NCBI GenBank assembly: GCA_002224055.1
Contig: AZLU01000149.1
Span: 1 to 64,000, forward strand
Source: Pezizomycotina sp. ARF18
Taxonomy: Eukaryota > Ascomycota
Direction: 5' to 3'
DNA length: 64,000 nt
The notes below the pieces were generated by a model. It had not been told where the DNA came from. It did no database searches and saw nothing but the letters and a program-made list of their open reading frames with translations. Below, piece after piece: positions 12,239-23,300 of the stretch; positions within the stretch are counted from its first letter, which is position 1; the number at the start of each line of letters is the position of its first letter. The position numbers and the translations under genes are program-made.

Positions 12239-12265
12239 GAAGAAGAAGAAGAAGAAGAAGAAGAA
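12239..12265. repeat. GAA trinucleotide microsatellite
   Basis: About nine GAA units within a longer purine-rich stretch (GAGA, AAGAAGACG) from 12187 onward. Confidence 0.9.
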
Positions 12266-13297
12266 AGTATAGAATAAATAATTACCAGCACAAGTCAAAG
12301 GAATAAAAAAGTAAAAATAGAAATACAGTAAAATCGCGTTTTAGCTGTTTCGAACCCCTAATACTTAAGTACTTTATCCTGAAAACTGAGATCCATGAAT
12401 TCACGTACCTAAACTAGGAAACCCCCACCATTCGATGCGCCTCTGTGAGCTAAGTCGAATGCTGTATTTCTTGTCCCGTGGCTGCCCCTTTCGATCCGCC
12501 CTCTCCACGCACATTTCGCCCACTAGAGTCAGAAGAAGAGTTACCCGAGAGAAAAATCGAAAAGGGTGTTTCGAGGTGGACCGAACTACAATCCGGCTAA
12601 GTGGGCTATATCATTCTATTCCTACCCGAGAGGCGCTTCTAATGGTATCGTTTTTACCAGAGTTATCAGTCTCGATCAGTTCGTACCGTAAGCCGTGCCT
12701 ATCATCCGGATGATACAGATCCATTAAACCGCGCAAGAGCGAAAAGTGGGCATTGTGAATATCTGAGATATAGTGGAAATATATACATCATTCCATGCGC
12801 CTTAACGCGCTGATCCGGATGACCAATCTCAGGTATCCAACAGCGTACTGAGTAGATATAGATAGAGAACGGTGGTATTTTAGCCTCGACTGCTCGCTGT
12901 ACTTTCTATCTTTATAGTCTTAATAAAGCCAAACTCGGGTACGTAACTCCTGTAGCGATATATCTTTCGCATCCAAATAATATAACTGTACGACGGCTCG
13001 TCGATGTCGAAGTCTGGCAACAATGCTATTGTTCTCCTCCTTTCCCCACTCTATTCCATTTCCGGAAGATTCAAAAAAAATTATATTTTTTTACTACGCG
13101 AAATTCGCGAATCTACTTTACCCCACTAAAATCCCACCACTCCCACCAATTCCTTTTTTATCGCGATTTCATTCCAATAAATTCTAATCGCCCCCTTATC
13201 TACCACTTTCACCACCTGCCACCACCACCTCGAAACATCACCAACGAACAATCCCACCATCGACAAGCAAGAAGAACAAGCACAATTCTCATCGACG

Positions 13298-14861
13298 ATG
13301 CTACACGTCGACCACAACTACCGCCGCGTAATGGGCACCCCGTCAAAATACGACTCCGTCTTCGATTTCCCCTCGATTCCTCGGAGCCTAATTCCCCCGC
13401 CATGCAGCGCAACCGTTCCGCACCGCCTGCGCCGCCGAAGTCTGACGCATCGTGGTAGGAGCGTCGGCAGCGATTTCCCGCTTACGCCGAGCAAGAGGGG
13501 ACGCCCGCCGGAGCGCGAAGAAGAAGAAAGAGAAGAGAGAAAAGGAGAAAGTTGTGGCGGTGGAGACCGTGGAGAAGGTTGTTAAGGAGGTCTTTGAGAT
13601 CGTTGAGGAGAAGGAGGGAAGAAGGGTAAGGAAGACACCGGCTTCGCTTTGGATTGGCTGGTTTTTTGACTGACGAATGGTGTATTGGTAGGCAATGCGA
13701 CAGCCCCGCGTGATAAATTGCAACGCCTCCCCCGTCCTCCGCAGTGGAACAACCCCTCGAGCGCTCGCCGACGCCGGACGTCATCCCCTTCAACAACGCC
13801 AACGACACAAACTCAACGATGCAAGCATGACGGAACGTACACGGCCGTTAACAACGAGGAAGAAGAGACCTACCGATGCGCAAGCGCGCGCGCCTCGGTA
13901 ACGGCTCGCACCATTCTAAATCGCCCGAAGCCGAACCCTCGACGCCTCCGCTCACACAGCCCCAGCAAAAGCAATCACAACTACTCTCCTCCCGTTCCAG
14001 CACGGCAGCAGTAAGACTGAAGTTACGACGTACGCCGGTAAGCGGAAGCGCGGGATTAATAAGCAGCATCTGAGGGATGATACGCCCGTTACGCCGCCGC
14101 GGTCTAGCGTGACGAAAAGAGCCGCAAAATTCTACAGGAGAAGGGAAAAGAAAAGGAGGAGGTCACACCAGCGCCGAAGAAACGCGGACGCCCATCGAGT
14201 TCTATGAAGAAGGTCATGATTAAAGAAGGGAGGGGTCGTCCGAAGGGTACTAGAGATAGCAGCAGCGGCGGTAAGGCCACGCAGTCATCCAGCTCTGACG
14301 TTAAAAATGTCTCGAGGGGGAAATTGCGGAAGTCGCTGGATTCGGCTGTTGCTACTACTACTACCACAAAGGAGAAGGTGGGTAGTGTACGCCGGCGCAA
14401 ATCGCTCAACGACGTTCGCTCCGCTTCCAGCTCTAAGGACGATGGAAACGGCAACGGTCTGAACTCCGACGATGAGGACGTATTCCATATCGAAGAAATA
14501 CTCGACCGTAAAGAGGAGCGCGTCGGGAGGAAGGTTGTTGTCAAATATCTCGTTCATTGGCACGGATATGATAAGGAGAATGACCATACGTGGGAACCGG
14601 AGCGGAATTTGGATTGCGATTTGCTGATCAGGAAGTTCGAGATTCAGAGGAAGAAGAAGGGGAAGGAAGTGGAGAAGGAGAAGGAGAAGAGGGTTAGTAC
14701 GACTACGCCCGAAGAGGGGTGTTAGCGTTAAGGCGACGCCGAGGAGGAGTGGTGGTGGTGGTGGTGGTGTTAAGAGCACCCCGAGGAGCGCGGGCGGTTC
14801 GGCGAGAAAGAATCCGGGGAGCGTGAAGAAGGCGGAGGCGAAGTTTATGATTTTGGAGTGA
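13298..14861 (+). CDS. AT-hook and chromodomain chromatin protein
   Basis: The start at 13298 gives MLHVDHNYRRVMGTPSKYDS. An AT-hook core SKRGRPPERE follows (about 13487-13518), then a charged coiled segment (VAVETVEKVVKEVFEIVEEK). An intron fits 13626-13691 with a CTGAC branch site. The middle is disordered and basic, with two more AT-hooks: KKRGRPSSS (near 14178) and GRGRPKGTRD (near 14230). The C-terminal chromodomain reads DVFHIEEILDRKEERVGRKV then VVKYLVHWHGYDKENDHTWE and PERNL; F of VFHIEEI, W of HWHGY and its Y correspond to the methyl-lysine cage. A basic tail ends KKAEAKFMILE and TGA at 14859. No chromoshadow domain is seen, unlike HP1. Expected role: nuclear, binding AT-rich DNA and methylated histone H3. 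Several one-base shifts interrupt the N-terminal half and one the tail. Confidence 0.8.
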
Positions 14862-15012
14862 AGTGAACGGGAAACCTCTTTAATGGATTGGAGATAACAT
14901 GGCGGATGTTCGCTCTCTACGGCAAGGATATTACTGATCTTTAAAATGGCTGGATGTTGATTTTACAGCCGGGAGGATTTACGCTTCATTTTTTACAAGG
15001 TCTGGGACTCGG

Positions 15013-15035
15013 TTTTTTTTTTTTTTTTTTTTTTT
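15013..15035. repeat. poly(T) tract, 23 nt
   Basis: Uninterrupted run of T about 150 bp after the chromodomain stop codon. Confidence 0.95.
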
Positions 15036-15762
15036 GCTTCTCTTTTACTCCTATTTTTGCTCCCATTTTCAATATGTTTAATCTTAACTCCGTATTTCTC
15101 TTCTTATTTTGTTGACTTTCTCTTGATTTTTTTTCGCCGTCATTTCTTTCTTTACTAATAATGGTTATTTTTATACTCGGAGTTCACACCTTTTTCTTTC
15201 TTTCTTCTTTTTTTTCCGATATGGAGGTTCTTTTATTTCTCTTTCCATTTTCCGCTCTCATCTCTTGCTTTCCTACCATCATCTCTTGTTCTTTCATCTC
15301 CTTAACTAGGTGGCGGTAGTCCTTTTTACTTTTCGTGTAGGTACTATTATAAAAGATCAGATTAATTATATATATAAGTACTGTGAACACTCAGTTCTGC
15401 GTCGACTTTACACACCGCGAATCATACTGAAAGAAAAGTATGAAAAGTTCTTGCAGCATACGGAGGTGGTTTTGACAGGAGGGTACGTATTCCGCCTTTT
15501 TTTATCTTCGCATCGCGCGCTCTCGTATTTTCTCGGTAGGTTTCAGTTGCCCATCAACCCCCCTTGGATTCGAGATCGCTTGATGAATTTTCGAAAAATA
15601 TAAAGCTTGCAAACTTATTGACTGGCATGTACTTATTCGATAATTTATTAAAACACCTACGCTACTATTTCGTTGATAACCTTACGGTACAGCGTTACTA
15701 CAGGTATTTTCGAGTATCAGATGTGTTCGCCAATTTTTGATGGATTCTTAAAACCAGGCACG

Positions 15763-15816
15763 CCTACAGGTCTATTCGCTGCTACAGGCTTATTCACTAC
15801 TATATGCATATTCGCC
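15763..15816. repeat. three imperfect 18-bp tandem units
   Basis: Units begin at 15763, 15781 and 15799; the first two share CTACAGG(T/C)(C/T)TATTC and the third is more diverged (CTATATGCATATTCG). A looser related copy starts near 15698. The unit keeps the plus frame, giving TGLFAATGLFTTICIFA. Confidence 0.6.
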
Positions 15817-15939
15817 AGATTATACGGCAGGTCAAATGCTTTTTTTAACCAGAAAATCCGTGAAACAGGCCACGAGAATCAATATAATGTTTTGCGAAGG
15901 GGAAGAGATTCGCATATGAACGGTATTGCACAGGATTGG

Positions 15940-16590
15940 CTACGTTCGCGGCGCCGCAAGTAACAGGCGGACTTTGGACGGTTGTAAAACGCTTTGATCG
16001 TCTTCGAAGGATTGAACGCTGCCCCGAAGAAGGGTCTTTCCAGCTAGAATCGGAACCGTCACACTAACCCGGGCGAGACTCGGTGGTTGTTTCGATAAGC
16101 ACAGCCTCTCGGCCACTCTCGTCTCCACTCGACGCGACAATTCGGGATAGCTCTCCCCAATTTTCTCGCTGATAAGCATGATAGAGGTATAATAGTACTC
16201 CCGCGGTTGAAACAAAATAATCCCGTCTTGGTCTTGTTTACCGATCTCTCTGAGCAACTGTAAGGCGTCTTGCTCCACGACGCCTTATAGCGCGCCATGA
16301 ATGTCAAGCGAGGCGAGCGTCACTGTGTCACGTTTTCCGTCTGGCTGTTCCGCCAAAGAGAAAGCTCCGTATTTTACTCTACAACGGAATGCTACGGGAA
16401 GGTTGCGGGCGACCTCATCCTGACGTCGGAATACGTGGCTATCGCCAAAGTATGATATTCCACGATACTGAGAATTATTCGTATTGGCATTCACAAACGA
16501 CAATCTTTTCAGGGAATCTCTCCATCCGCCATCTAGATCTTGGAGACTATTATTAAAGGAACGGCAGTTGTCTAAAAATCGCTAACTGCA
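15940..16590 (-). pseudogene. decayed ORF of unknown family, one in-frame stop
   Basis: A single minus-strand frame runs from about 16590 to 15940, broken by one TAA. It reads FLDNCRSFNNSLQDLDGGWR, DSLKRLSFVNANTNNSQYRG, HVFRRQDEVARNLPVAFRCR, VKYGAFSLAEQPDGKRDTVT, LASLDIHGAL, stop, GVVEQDALQLLREIGKQDQD, GIILFQPREYYYTSIMLISE, KIGESYPELSRRVETRVAER. The frame is otherwise continuous over 200 codons, which is rare in this window. The stop (TAA) is one C-to-T change from CAA, as RIP makes. No start codon is convincing upstream and no domain is recognised. It could be a gene exon with the stop as a true mutation, or the 3' part of a transposon-borne gene. Confidence 0.45.
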
Positions 16591-17422
16591 TCAGGGCAAA
16601 AAACGTGGCGAAGCGTTAGCGAAAGTTTCGGGGGGAACCTGGCCTAGGGTCGTCGGTTATTTCGGCGTCCACTGGTTTTAGCCGCGTTTTAAACGACCAG
16701 CTTCTAGTAAGGAACAAATTTCGCTACACCATTTTTTTCTCACCTCCAGATTCAGGAATTGATCATGAGGAAACGAAGAGGGGAAATGGGCTGTGATTTT
16801 ATTAGTATGCAAGCCATCGGTAAATGAGCACTTGCTCAACGGTTAGCCATAGTGGCCCCAGGGACCGATTCTGAGAAGGGCGGTAAATTCTGGAGTCTCT
16901 TGTCTGTTCCTTTTCTAGAGGCAGATTGGACTGTTTTGAAATCGAGAAGGTACATGTAGGTACGCCACCAAGCTGATTTACACCAAGCCTGTTTTATCTG
17001 TTCCGCATGAACGATTCTCTAAGTTCTTTGCTGTTTTCTCCAGAATATCTCCATATTTCTTCCTTTTCTCTTACCATATTTGTTTTTTAATTCATACGAC
17101 GCGCCTTCTCCACCGTCGTTTCTAACTACTACCAGGAAATCTGACAGGATGGCGGCCCACGTCTCACTCCTATTCAAAAGGCTAGAAGTATATATTCTCC
17201 ATATGCCCAGGTTTCTATAAAAACAGACTTTGTATAATCACTCTTTATTCGTCAGCCACCGCGATGCTTTTGGCACGTTAGAGCTTATAATATCTAACAG
17301 CAACAACAATCGTTAGAACTCCGGCCCCTTCGAACGAAAAGACGTCTCTGTCTACGACATTTCTCGAGGGATAATTTTTCATACAGCCGAAAGTAAACAT
17401 TTTATTTCGCGAAAAGATTGTA
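16591..17422. other. intergenic, upstream of receptor gene
   Basis: No ORF is supported. The last 150 bp, with ACAGCAACAACAATCG near 17300, are probably promoter and leader of the gene at 17423. Confidence 0.45.
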
Positions 17423-19009
17423 ATGGATCTCAATCATCTACCTACGCCGAAGTCGCCGCCAGACGAGTTTTACATTGCAGCGTTGGCACTTTTAGTCGGC
17501 CAGGAGCGACAATTCTGCAACCGGACGCTTACCGAATTCATCGGAACAGAGGCCTTTGCGGATGCCGTGACTGACCCACAAGCAGTGCTTGTCAATGTAG
17601 CGTTTATGGCAGGCTTTGGGCCAACCACTACTCCTGAGCAAGCGGCGGATATTCTCAAGAATAAGCTCAGCCACGCCGACGATTCTGAAAAGCTACGAGC
17701 GATCACGGTTACGGTGATGGTGTTTGCGATACTCTTGGCCACACTGAAGATAGCAACGACGTGGAGAAGTTTAGGCAGGTTTAGGTTGGATGACGGGCTT
17801 ATGGCACTCGGGTTGGTTTTTAATATCGCGATATCGGTTCTCGTCCTAAGTATGTTATTACTATTTCGCTTTGGTGTTTATCAATGTAAACCTTACTAAT
17901 TTCTACTTACAGTATCGCCGCAAGACGTCCGGCAAATATGGGATATTGATTTCAATGCCATTCAGGCTGGATTGGCTAGAGTTGTTCTCCTCCTTACTTT
18001 CTCATTGCTCGGCCACCTTTTCACGCAGCTCGCCCTCTTGCAAATGTATCGCAATCCCTTTCCCGAGAGACTTACCTTCCACCGCGTCGCTATTGCCGTC
18101 GGAATAATGAGCACGATCGGCACCATTATTCTTTTCGTATTTAACCGCATTTACTCCAAAGCCGACGGCCTAGACTTCAACTTAATTAACCACGGCTACC
18201 ATGTCGGCAACGCCGCTTCCGTATTCTACATTGTCACGGACTTCATAATCCTCGCGCTACCAACCAGCATGGTATGGAAACTGCAAATGCCGCTCCGCAC
18301 GAAGCTCGCTGTAATTTTCATGTTCGCCCTCGGAGCGTGCGCCGGAATATTCTCCATTTTACGTATCAAAGCCTTTAATAAGGAGGCTCGGAATCCGAAT
18401 TTTTCGGGAAACGCGTTCAATTTTGGGTGTTATACTACATTCGAGCAGTATCTCGGGTTGATATGTGCCTGTCTACCTGCCCTACGTGCAATATTCCGCT
18501 CGCAGGCGGAGCGCGTCAAGAGCGTGCTCGGCGGGTCGCAAGGTTCGACCTTGGTTTCTGTTGGGAGCCGTGATCGGCGGATTATGGCGCAGCCAGAGAT
18601 AAAGGTTGTGCCAACGGATTACGCGAACGTTGTGGTCCGCGCGCGGAATAACCTCGGCATTTTAGAGAATAACAGGAGCAGCATGAGGAACTCCAGCGTG
18701 CCGCCTTCGCCCGGTTTTAAATCGCCCAGGAGTCCGCCGCGGCGACCTCCGAAGCCGTGTAATTTTCCGATACCGTGCGTGCCTCCGGTATCACCGTCAA
18801 GCTGCGGTCACCTGGCGCGAAACAGGAGCTTCAAGAGCTATAAGTGTCGGGAGAGCTTTAGCAATCCGGGGATGGTGAAGTCCTCGACGCTGATCAGTCG
18901 GAGCAGTCGGGACGTGATCATCGGCTTGGACGTTGGATTCGGGATGATCTGGAGCAGGGTGTGCCGTACTGCTTCGATTGCGGGCATCATATCCGGGCAG
19001 ACAGCTTGA
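17423..19009 (+). CDS. PTH11-related seven-helix membrane protein 1
   Basis: The ATG at 17423 gives MDLNHLPTPKSPPDEFYIAA. One 63-nt intron (17850-17912, GTATGT donor, TACTAAT branch, TACAG acceptor) joins two exons in frame. Helices: AITVTVMVFAILLATLKIAT; DGLMALGLVFNIAISVLVLI; ARVVLLLTFSLLGHLFTQLA; VAIAVGIMSTIGTIILFVF; SVFYIVTDFIILALPTSMVW; LAVIFMFALGACAGIFSILR; YLGLICACLPALRAIF. The WKLQMPLRTKLAV loop and ICACLPALR end are hallmarks of the fungal rhodopsin-domain (PTH11-related) family, which includes surface sensors. A long Ser/Pro/Arg-rich cytoplasmic tail follows. It is intact over about 500 residues, making it the best gene here. The tail end is uncertain: a second frame (SLSTLESAEREAERAAVYTE) stays open to 19134. 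Confidence 0.85.
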
Positions 19010-19440
19010 GCACGCTGGAGTCTGCGGAGAGGGAGGCGGAACGTGCGGCGGTGTACACGGAGACCGAAGCGGTGGCTCCGCGGTTGATGGCGCCGGCGCC
19101 AGCTGTTCAGAGGCACTCGATAAGGAGTGCTTAAGACTTTGGTAACCTTTATGTCTCGCATTTCCCCCCGAAGAGCTATTTTTGTTTTGCCGCCGCCTTG
19201 AGGGCATATCACGGGGAAACTTTCAAGAATGAATGGATCGCCATTTTGGTTTACCTTAGATAGACCAGAACTCCTTCCTTTGCTTCTTTATAGATTCCTT
19301 TTTTTTTTCATATGTAGAAGAGAGGAACCTCCCGTTACGATTATAGGACAACTACTTGCAAATATCAATGATCTAATATGTAATTTATAATTTCAAATGG
19401 CATAATCTTTCAGTTCTCCTATTTTTTATTTATTTATTTA

Positions 19441-19481
<41 letters not shown>
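19441..19481. repeat. T13-A28 junction
   Basis: Thirteen T directly followed by 28 A, preceded by ATTT repeats. The T and A blocks form a self-complementary junction. Confidence 0.95.
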
Positions 19482-19485
<4 letters not shown>

Positions 19486-20311
19486 TATCGGAAGGTGCAT
19501 GAAAAACGCTTCGCTCTCAAGGTTTTCGCATATTGTATAGAACTTTATTATAGCCCACCTTTGAGGAAACATGCAGATGTGAATGATCGCTCTTCACAGC
19601 AGCTATCAGAGGGAAAATCTCCCGCGGAGCTCGACTGCTTTTAGAAAAATGAGTTATTCAGCCGAGTTCCTGAGAGGCAAACAGCCTCTCTACATCCTTA
19701 TAGGCTCGATACGGATATATCATTTCTTTGCGGCCTCACGCTAGTAAAGTTCGTTCTGCAGAGCTATATCATATTATTGTACATAAGCGAATAATAAGTA
19801 AGTATTCTTATAAGAATTATACATTCGCCGATTGACCCGCCACTAGTATAATCCAAGAGGGAAGTAAGGAATTTTTTTTTTTTAAAAAAAAAAGTATACC
19901 GAGATTTGATTTGAGTGAGTATAACATGGGGTCGTTACTATAATAGGTGGCGAATATAGGACAACGGTCGAAACTGAAACTTGGACAAGAACGTGGAGGC
20001 GAATAGCACGTGGATACAACAGAAACGTTGCTTGGAGGCGTGACCCTGCTGTGCAACCCGTAAAAAGGGATTATCCAATGAGCGTCAAATATTGGATATA
20101 GTAGCCGTTAGGTATAGGATTCAGAGCGCGTAAATTTTTACATTGATGAAACAAAAATATGGATTTTCTATGGTCATATAATAATATGTCTTTCTTCTTG
20201 CATGGGATATTTATGTATTGTTTGCTATTAACCGGATGTCGGATTGTTCGATAAGGGTTCTACTACTATCTCGAGGATGGAAAAGGAGGCAATAGAGGAA
20301 AGGGTTACTTG

Positions 20312-20334
20312 TTTTTTTTTTTTTTTTTTTTTTT
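20312..20334. repeat. poly(T) tract, 23 nt
   Basis: Uninterrupted run of T in the gene-poor region. Confidence 0.95.
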
Positions 20335-23300
20335 GCCATTGGCCTAGTTTCTCGGTGAATAACACCCAGAGGACCATTAGTGTTAAATTATAATTTGAAG
20401 AGGATCTTCCATCCCTCCCCTCCAGGCGTAGCAAGATAGTAACAAACCAATTGCCTTCATAAACTTTGGTAAAGGATACAAAGACGTGGATGCTCGTTTA
20501 CCGGTAGGTGGTCGTTCGGTGATGTTTTGTCCCGCTGATAAAAGTATATTTCAGACAATAGTTAACCGGCATTTAGGGTATATCGCAAGTTAGATGATAT
20601 ACGTGTTATAATCATTTAACGATGTCGACGGGTTCTCTGAGAAGGCTCGCATGAGTGTTTATTGCCTGCAACATGTTCATTCCGAGATTCCCTCTTACCC
20701 TAAATACCGTATAGAAAAATATGAAATGAACTACGTCTCGAGTAACGTGCGGCCGACCTTGCGCCTAATTAATCGGATCTATCTTGCATCTGATGGAGCA
20801 GTTGTTTGATGCATTGTTCTGTTGGCCGATGCGTGAATTTACCGGGATTTCGCGTCTTATCCATTTCATATTACACCAGCCACTTGTAACTCTCAAAAAA
20901 TTTGTACATCGAAACCCTATTTCAACTCTCTTCGTGATGATAAGGTTCCTTGTACCGCGGGTTTCGGCTTTCGTACACGGTAAACTTGACGATATATCGA
21001 GGAGAAATGCCGTTTCTCCCGTGTTGACATGGAATCCAGTAGCGAAGCGAGTACTTAAAGTAAAGTTTGCATATTCGAGCACCTTTTCTCGTTTCCCTTG
21101 AAGACCTCAAGGCTCATATATGTACAACGTTGTCAGAGTGCAGTATAGACACGTAATATGGATGTATCTTACTGACATTAAAATTTTCCTAATCAATAAA
21201 AGGCATATACACGTATATTTGTAGTCCAAGAAACAGAATTCCCTCTCTAGATCTGGGGACGAATCAACGGTTCTCTTGAAAAGTCGATCTACACAAAGAC
21301 TTGAACTGAGTTTACAGTGACTTATCTCCGAATACCTACTTGTAAGTCTGCTTTTTTTTTTCTCGTATTTTTTGACAAGGCTTGGATGCCTAACCTTCTG
21401 CATCATTGGTTTTTGGATCTAGTGGAGTTCCTGTAGTCAAAATAGAATTTTCTCGGGACACCTACCGTCGTATCAAAATCTACGGGTCTTTATGTATCAG
21501 TTTAAACCAATCTCCACCAAGACATGTGTTTTAATTTCGTTTCCCGGCGAATTTTCCATGCATCGACATGAGCGGGAGAACGTTAGGTTCAAGGTCTTCA
21601 AGTTTTATTCTTTGTAGAATATCATTGCTCTCATCTAGTGCTTCGTCGCCACAATCCATGGCTTTGGCATCGTGTCGAGGGTTGTTTAGACTGGCCTCCG
21701 AAAAGTATTCCGGGGGTGGTTATATTATCCTCTAGCAATCTGGTCAAATGGAGAAATTTTCGGTCGATTTATTGACAACCAGAAGGTTCTCGAATCGAGG
21801 TTATCAACTTGAAATCCCCTTTTCTTCGTAAAGAGATATCCATTTGTAGTTTAGTTCTGAGCCATTTAGCATGACTTATCCCTGTCTACCTTTGATGTCA
21901 ATAAATGTCTAAGGATATTATATTTTCAGGTGGTAATTTTGATGAAATATAATAATTAAACTTCGTTAACGGTTCGGGAATACATGTCGAGCTTGTACTT
22001 GTACATCTGATAATCCAGTCCTAGCCCTTGTCAGTATCGCGTCTAGCTAGTATAAGAGACCTCTCTTGCATGACTCAATATTGGCGTGTGCATTATCACC
22101 GTTCCATTTTGAGCCGGACTATGGACTACCTTCATGTGCAAAACTTGCTCGTACCGAGTGGCGTTCAAGGTTTACTATTACAGATGTGACGTTTAATCCT
22201 AAGATAGGTGTCTCTTTGTATCATCGTGCCTCCGTAGTATTAGACTCAAGGTCCGGGTAGGTTCCATTCGTCCATCCTAATGATTGTTTCCCAGGTCAAA
22301 GACTTCCCACGCGTTTTTCCGACACTGGAGCACTAAAGCTATACGCACATATGGAGCAAACCGGGATATACTTGCTCTAGAATCTCCGAGTCTGGTGTGA
22401 ATAAGTATACTATTTCGTTTCAGGCATCCTTATGCTAGATAATGTTTCGTCTTAAGGCATCCTAGCGCCATCCCAGAATGTAAAATTCGTCAGGCAGCAT
22501 GAGTATTAATATTTCTGGGCGAGTTCATTTCAGACATCGTAAGAGATTCGGATGAGAATGGTCGTTAGAATATCGGTTTCCCGAAGTATTGTTATCCGGC
22601 ACCGTATTCTAGTGCCAGTCTTCTTCGCGGCGGCTTTTCTTCTGAAGGAAAGCCCGCCACTGGTGGTTGAGACTTTCCTTGTGAAAATATTACCTTCTTG
22701 GAAGCTGAACGCGCAACGGTCTGAGATCGGGACATATTGCGCTTTAAGACGGCGATCTCTAGATTGGTTTGGGAGACTCGAATGGTTTGTCTGCCTTCCA
22801 TATCTCCGTCCGAACGTAATTTCAAAATGGAAATTTCCAAAATTTGTATCATGACGATCTTGATATCGCATCCAGTATCGAGAAATATAATATCCATAAT
22901 GTTTTCGGCGGCTTACTTCCGAAAATCGATCCTTTTTTTTTTTTTAGCTTTAAAATTTGCTCTTGGCCGCATGCAGCAATTCTATATTTGGGACCCACTT
23001 TTTGCCTATTATAACGGATTGAATGTGACATCGCTTTCTTCGCTAATCAGAAGCTCGCCCACAATCTCGCTTCGCCTCGATATACTTTCTTTAGGAAATG
23101 CCGTCGCCCTCGTTCTCGAGCAAGAGAATTTCGTTGTTATTAGTAAGTCTTTTTTTCTACCTAGTCATTCTCTTAGTGTAATCCAGCAAGCAATCCAGGC
23201 ATCAGGTCCCGAATATTATCGTCGGTTGCTTCGACTGTGGAGAGGGTTTTCCGTTTAGCTCCGAGGATTTCTAGATGACTTCCGCTCATCATGTGCTGTC

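Larger units (their letters stand above)
11714..13297. other. intergenic with simple repeats
   Basis: Contains a 17-base T tract (11735-11751) and a GAA microsatellite (12239-12265). No supported gene. The last 200 bp are a CA/CT-rich leader (ACCACC, CCACCA motifs) leading into the chromodomain gene. Confidence 0.5.
14862..15939. other. intergenic, T-rich
   Basis: Probably holds the 3' UTR of the chromodomain gene, a 23-base T tract (15013-15035), CTTT-rich stretches to 15300, and a three-unit 18-bp repeat at 15763-15816. No supported gene. Confidence 0.5.

Noticed and set aside
14285-14779. 164-codon minus-strand frame with leucine/proline runs
   Set aside because: Antisense of the chromodomain exon; the plus-strand frame carries the recognisable domain.
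22530-23258. Overlapping 100-173-codon frames on both strands
   Set aside because: No domain, no paralogue, no consistent splice signals, and frames of equal length on both strands; treated as chance.
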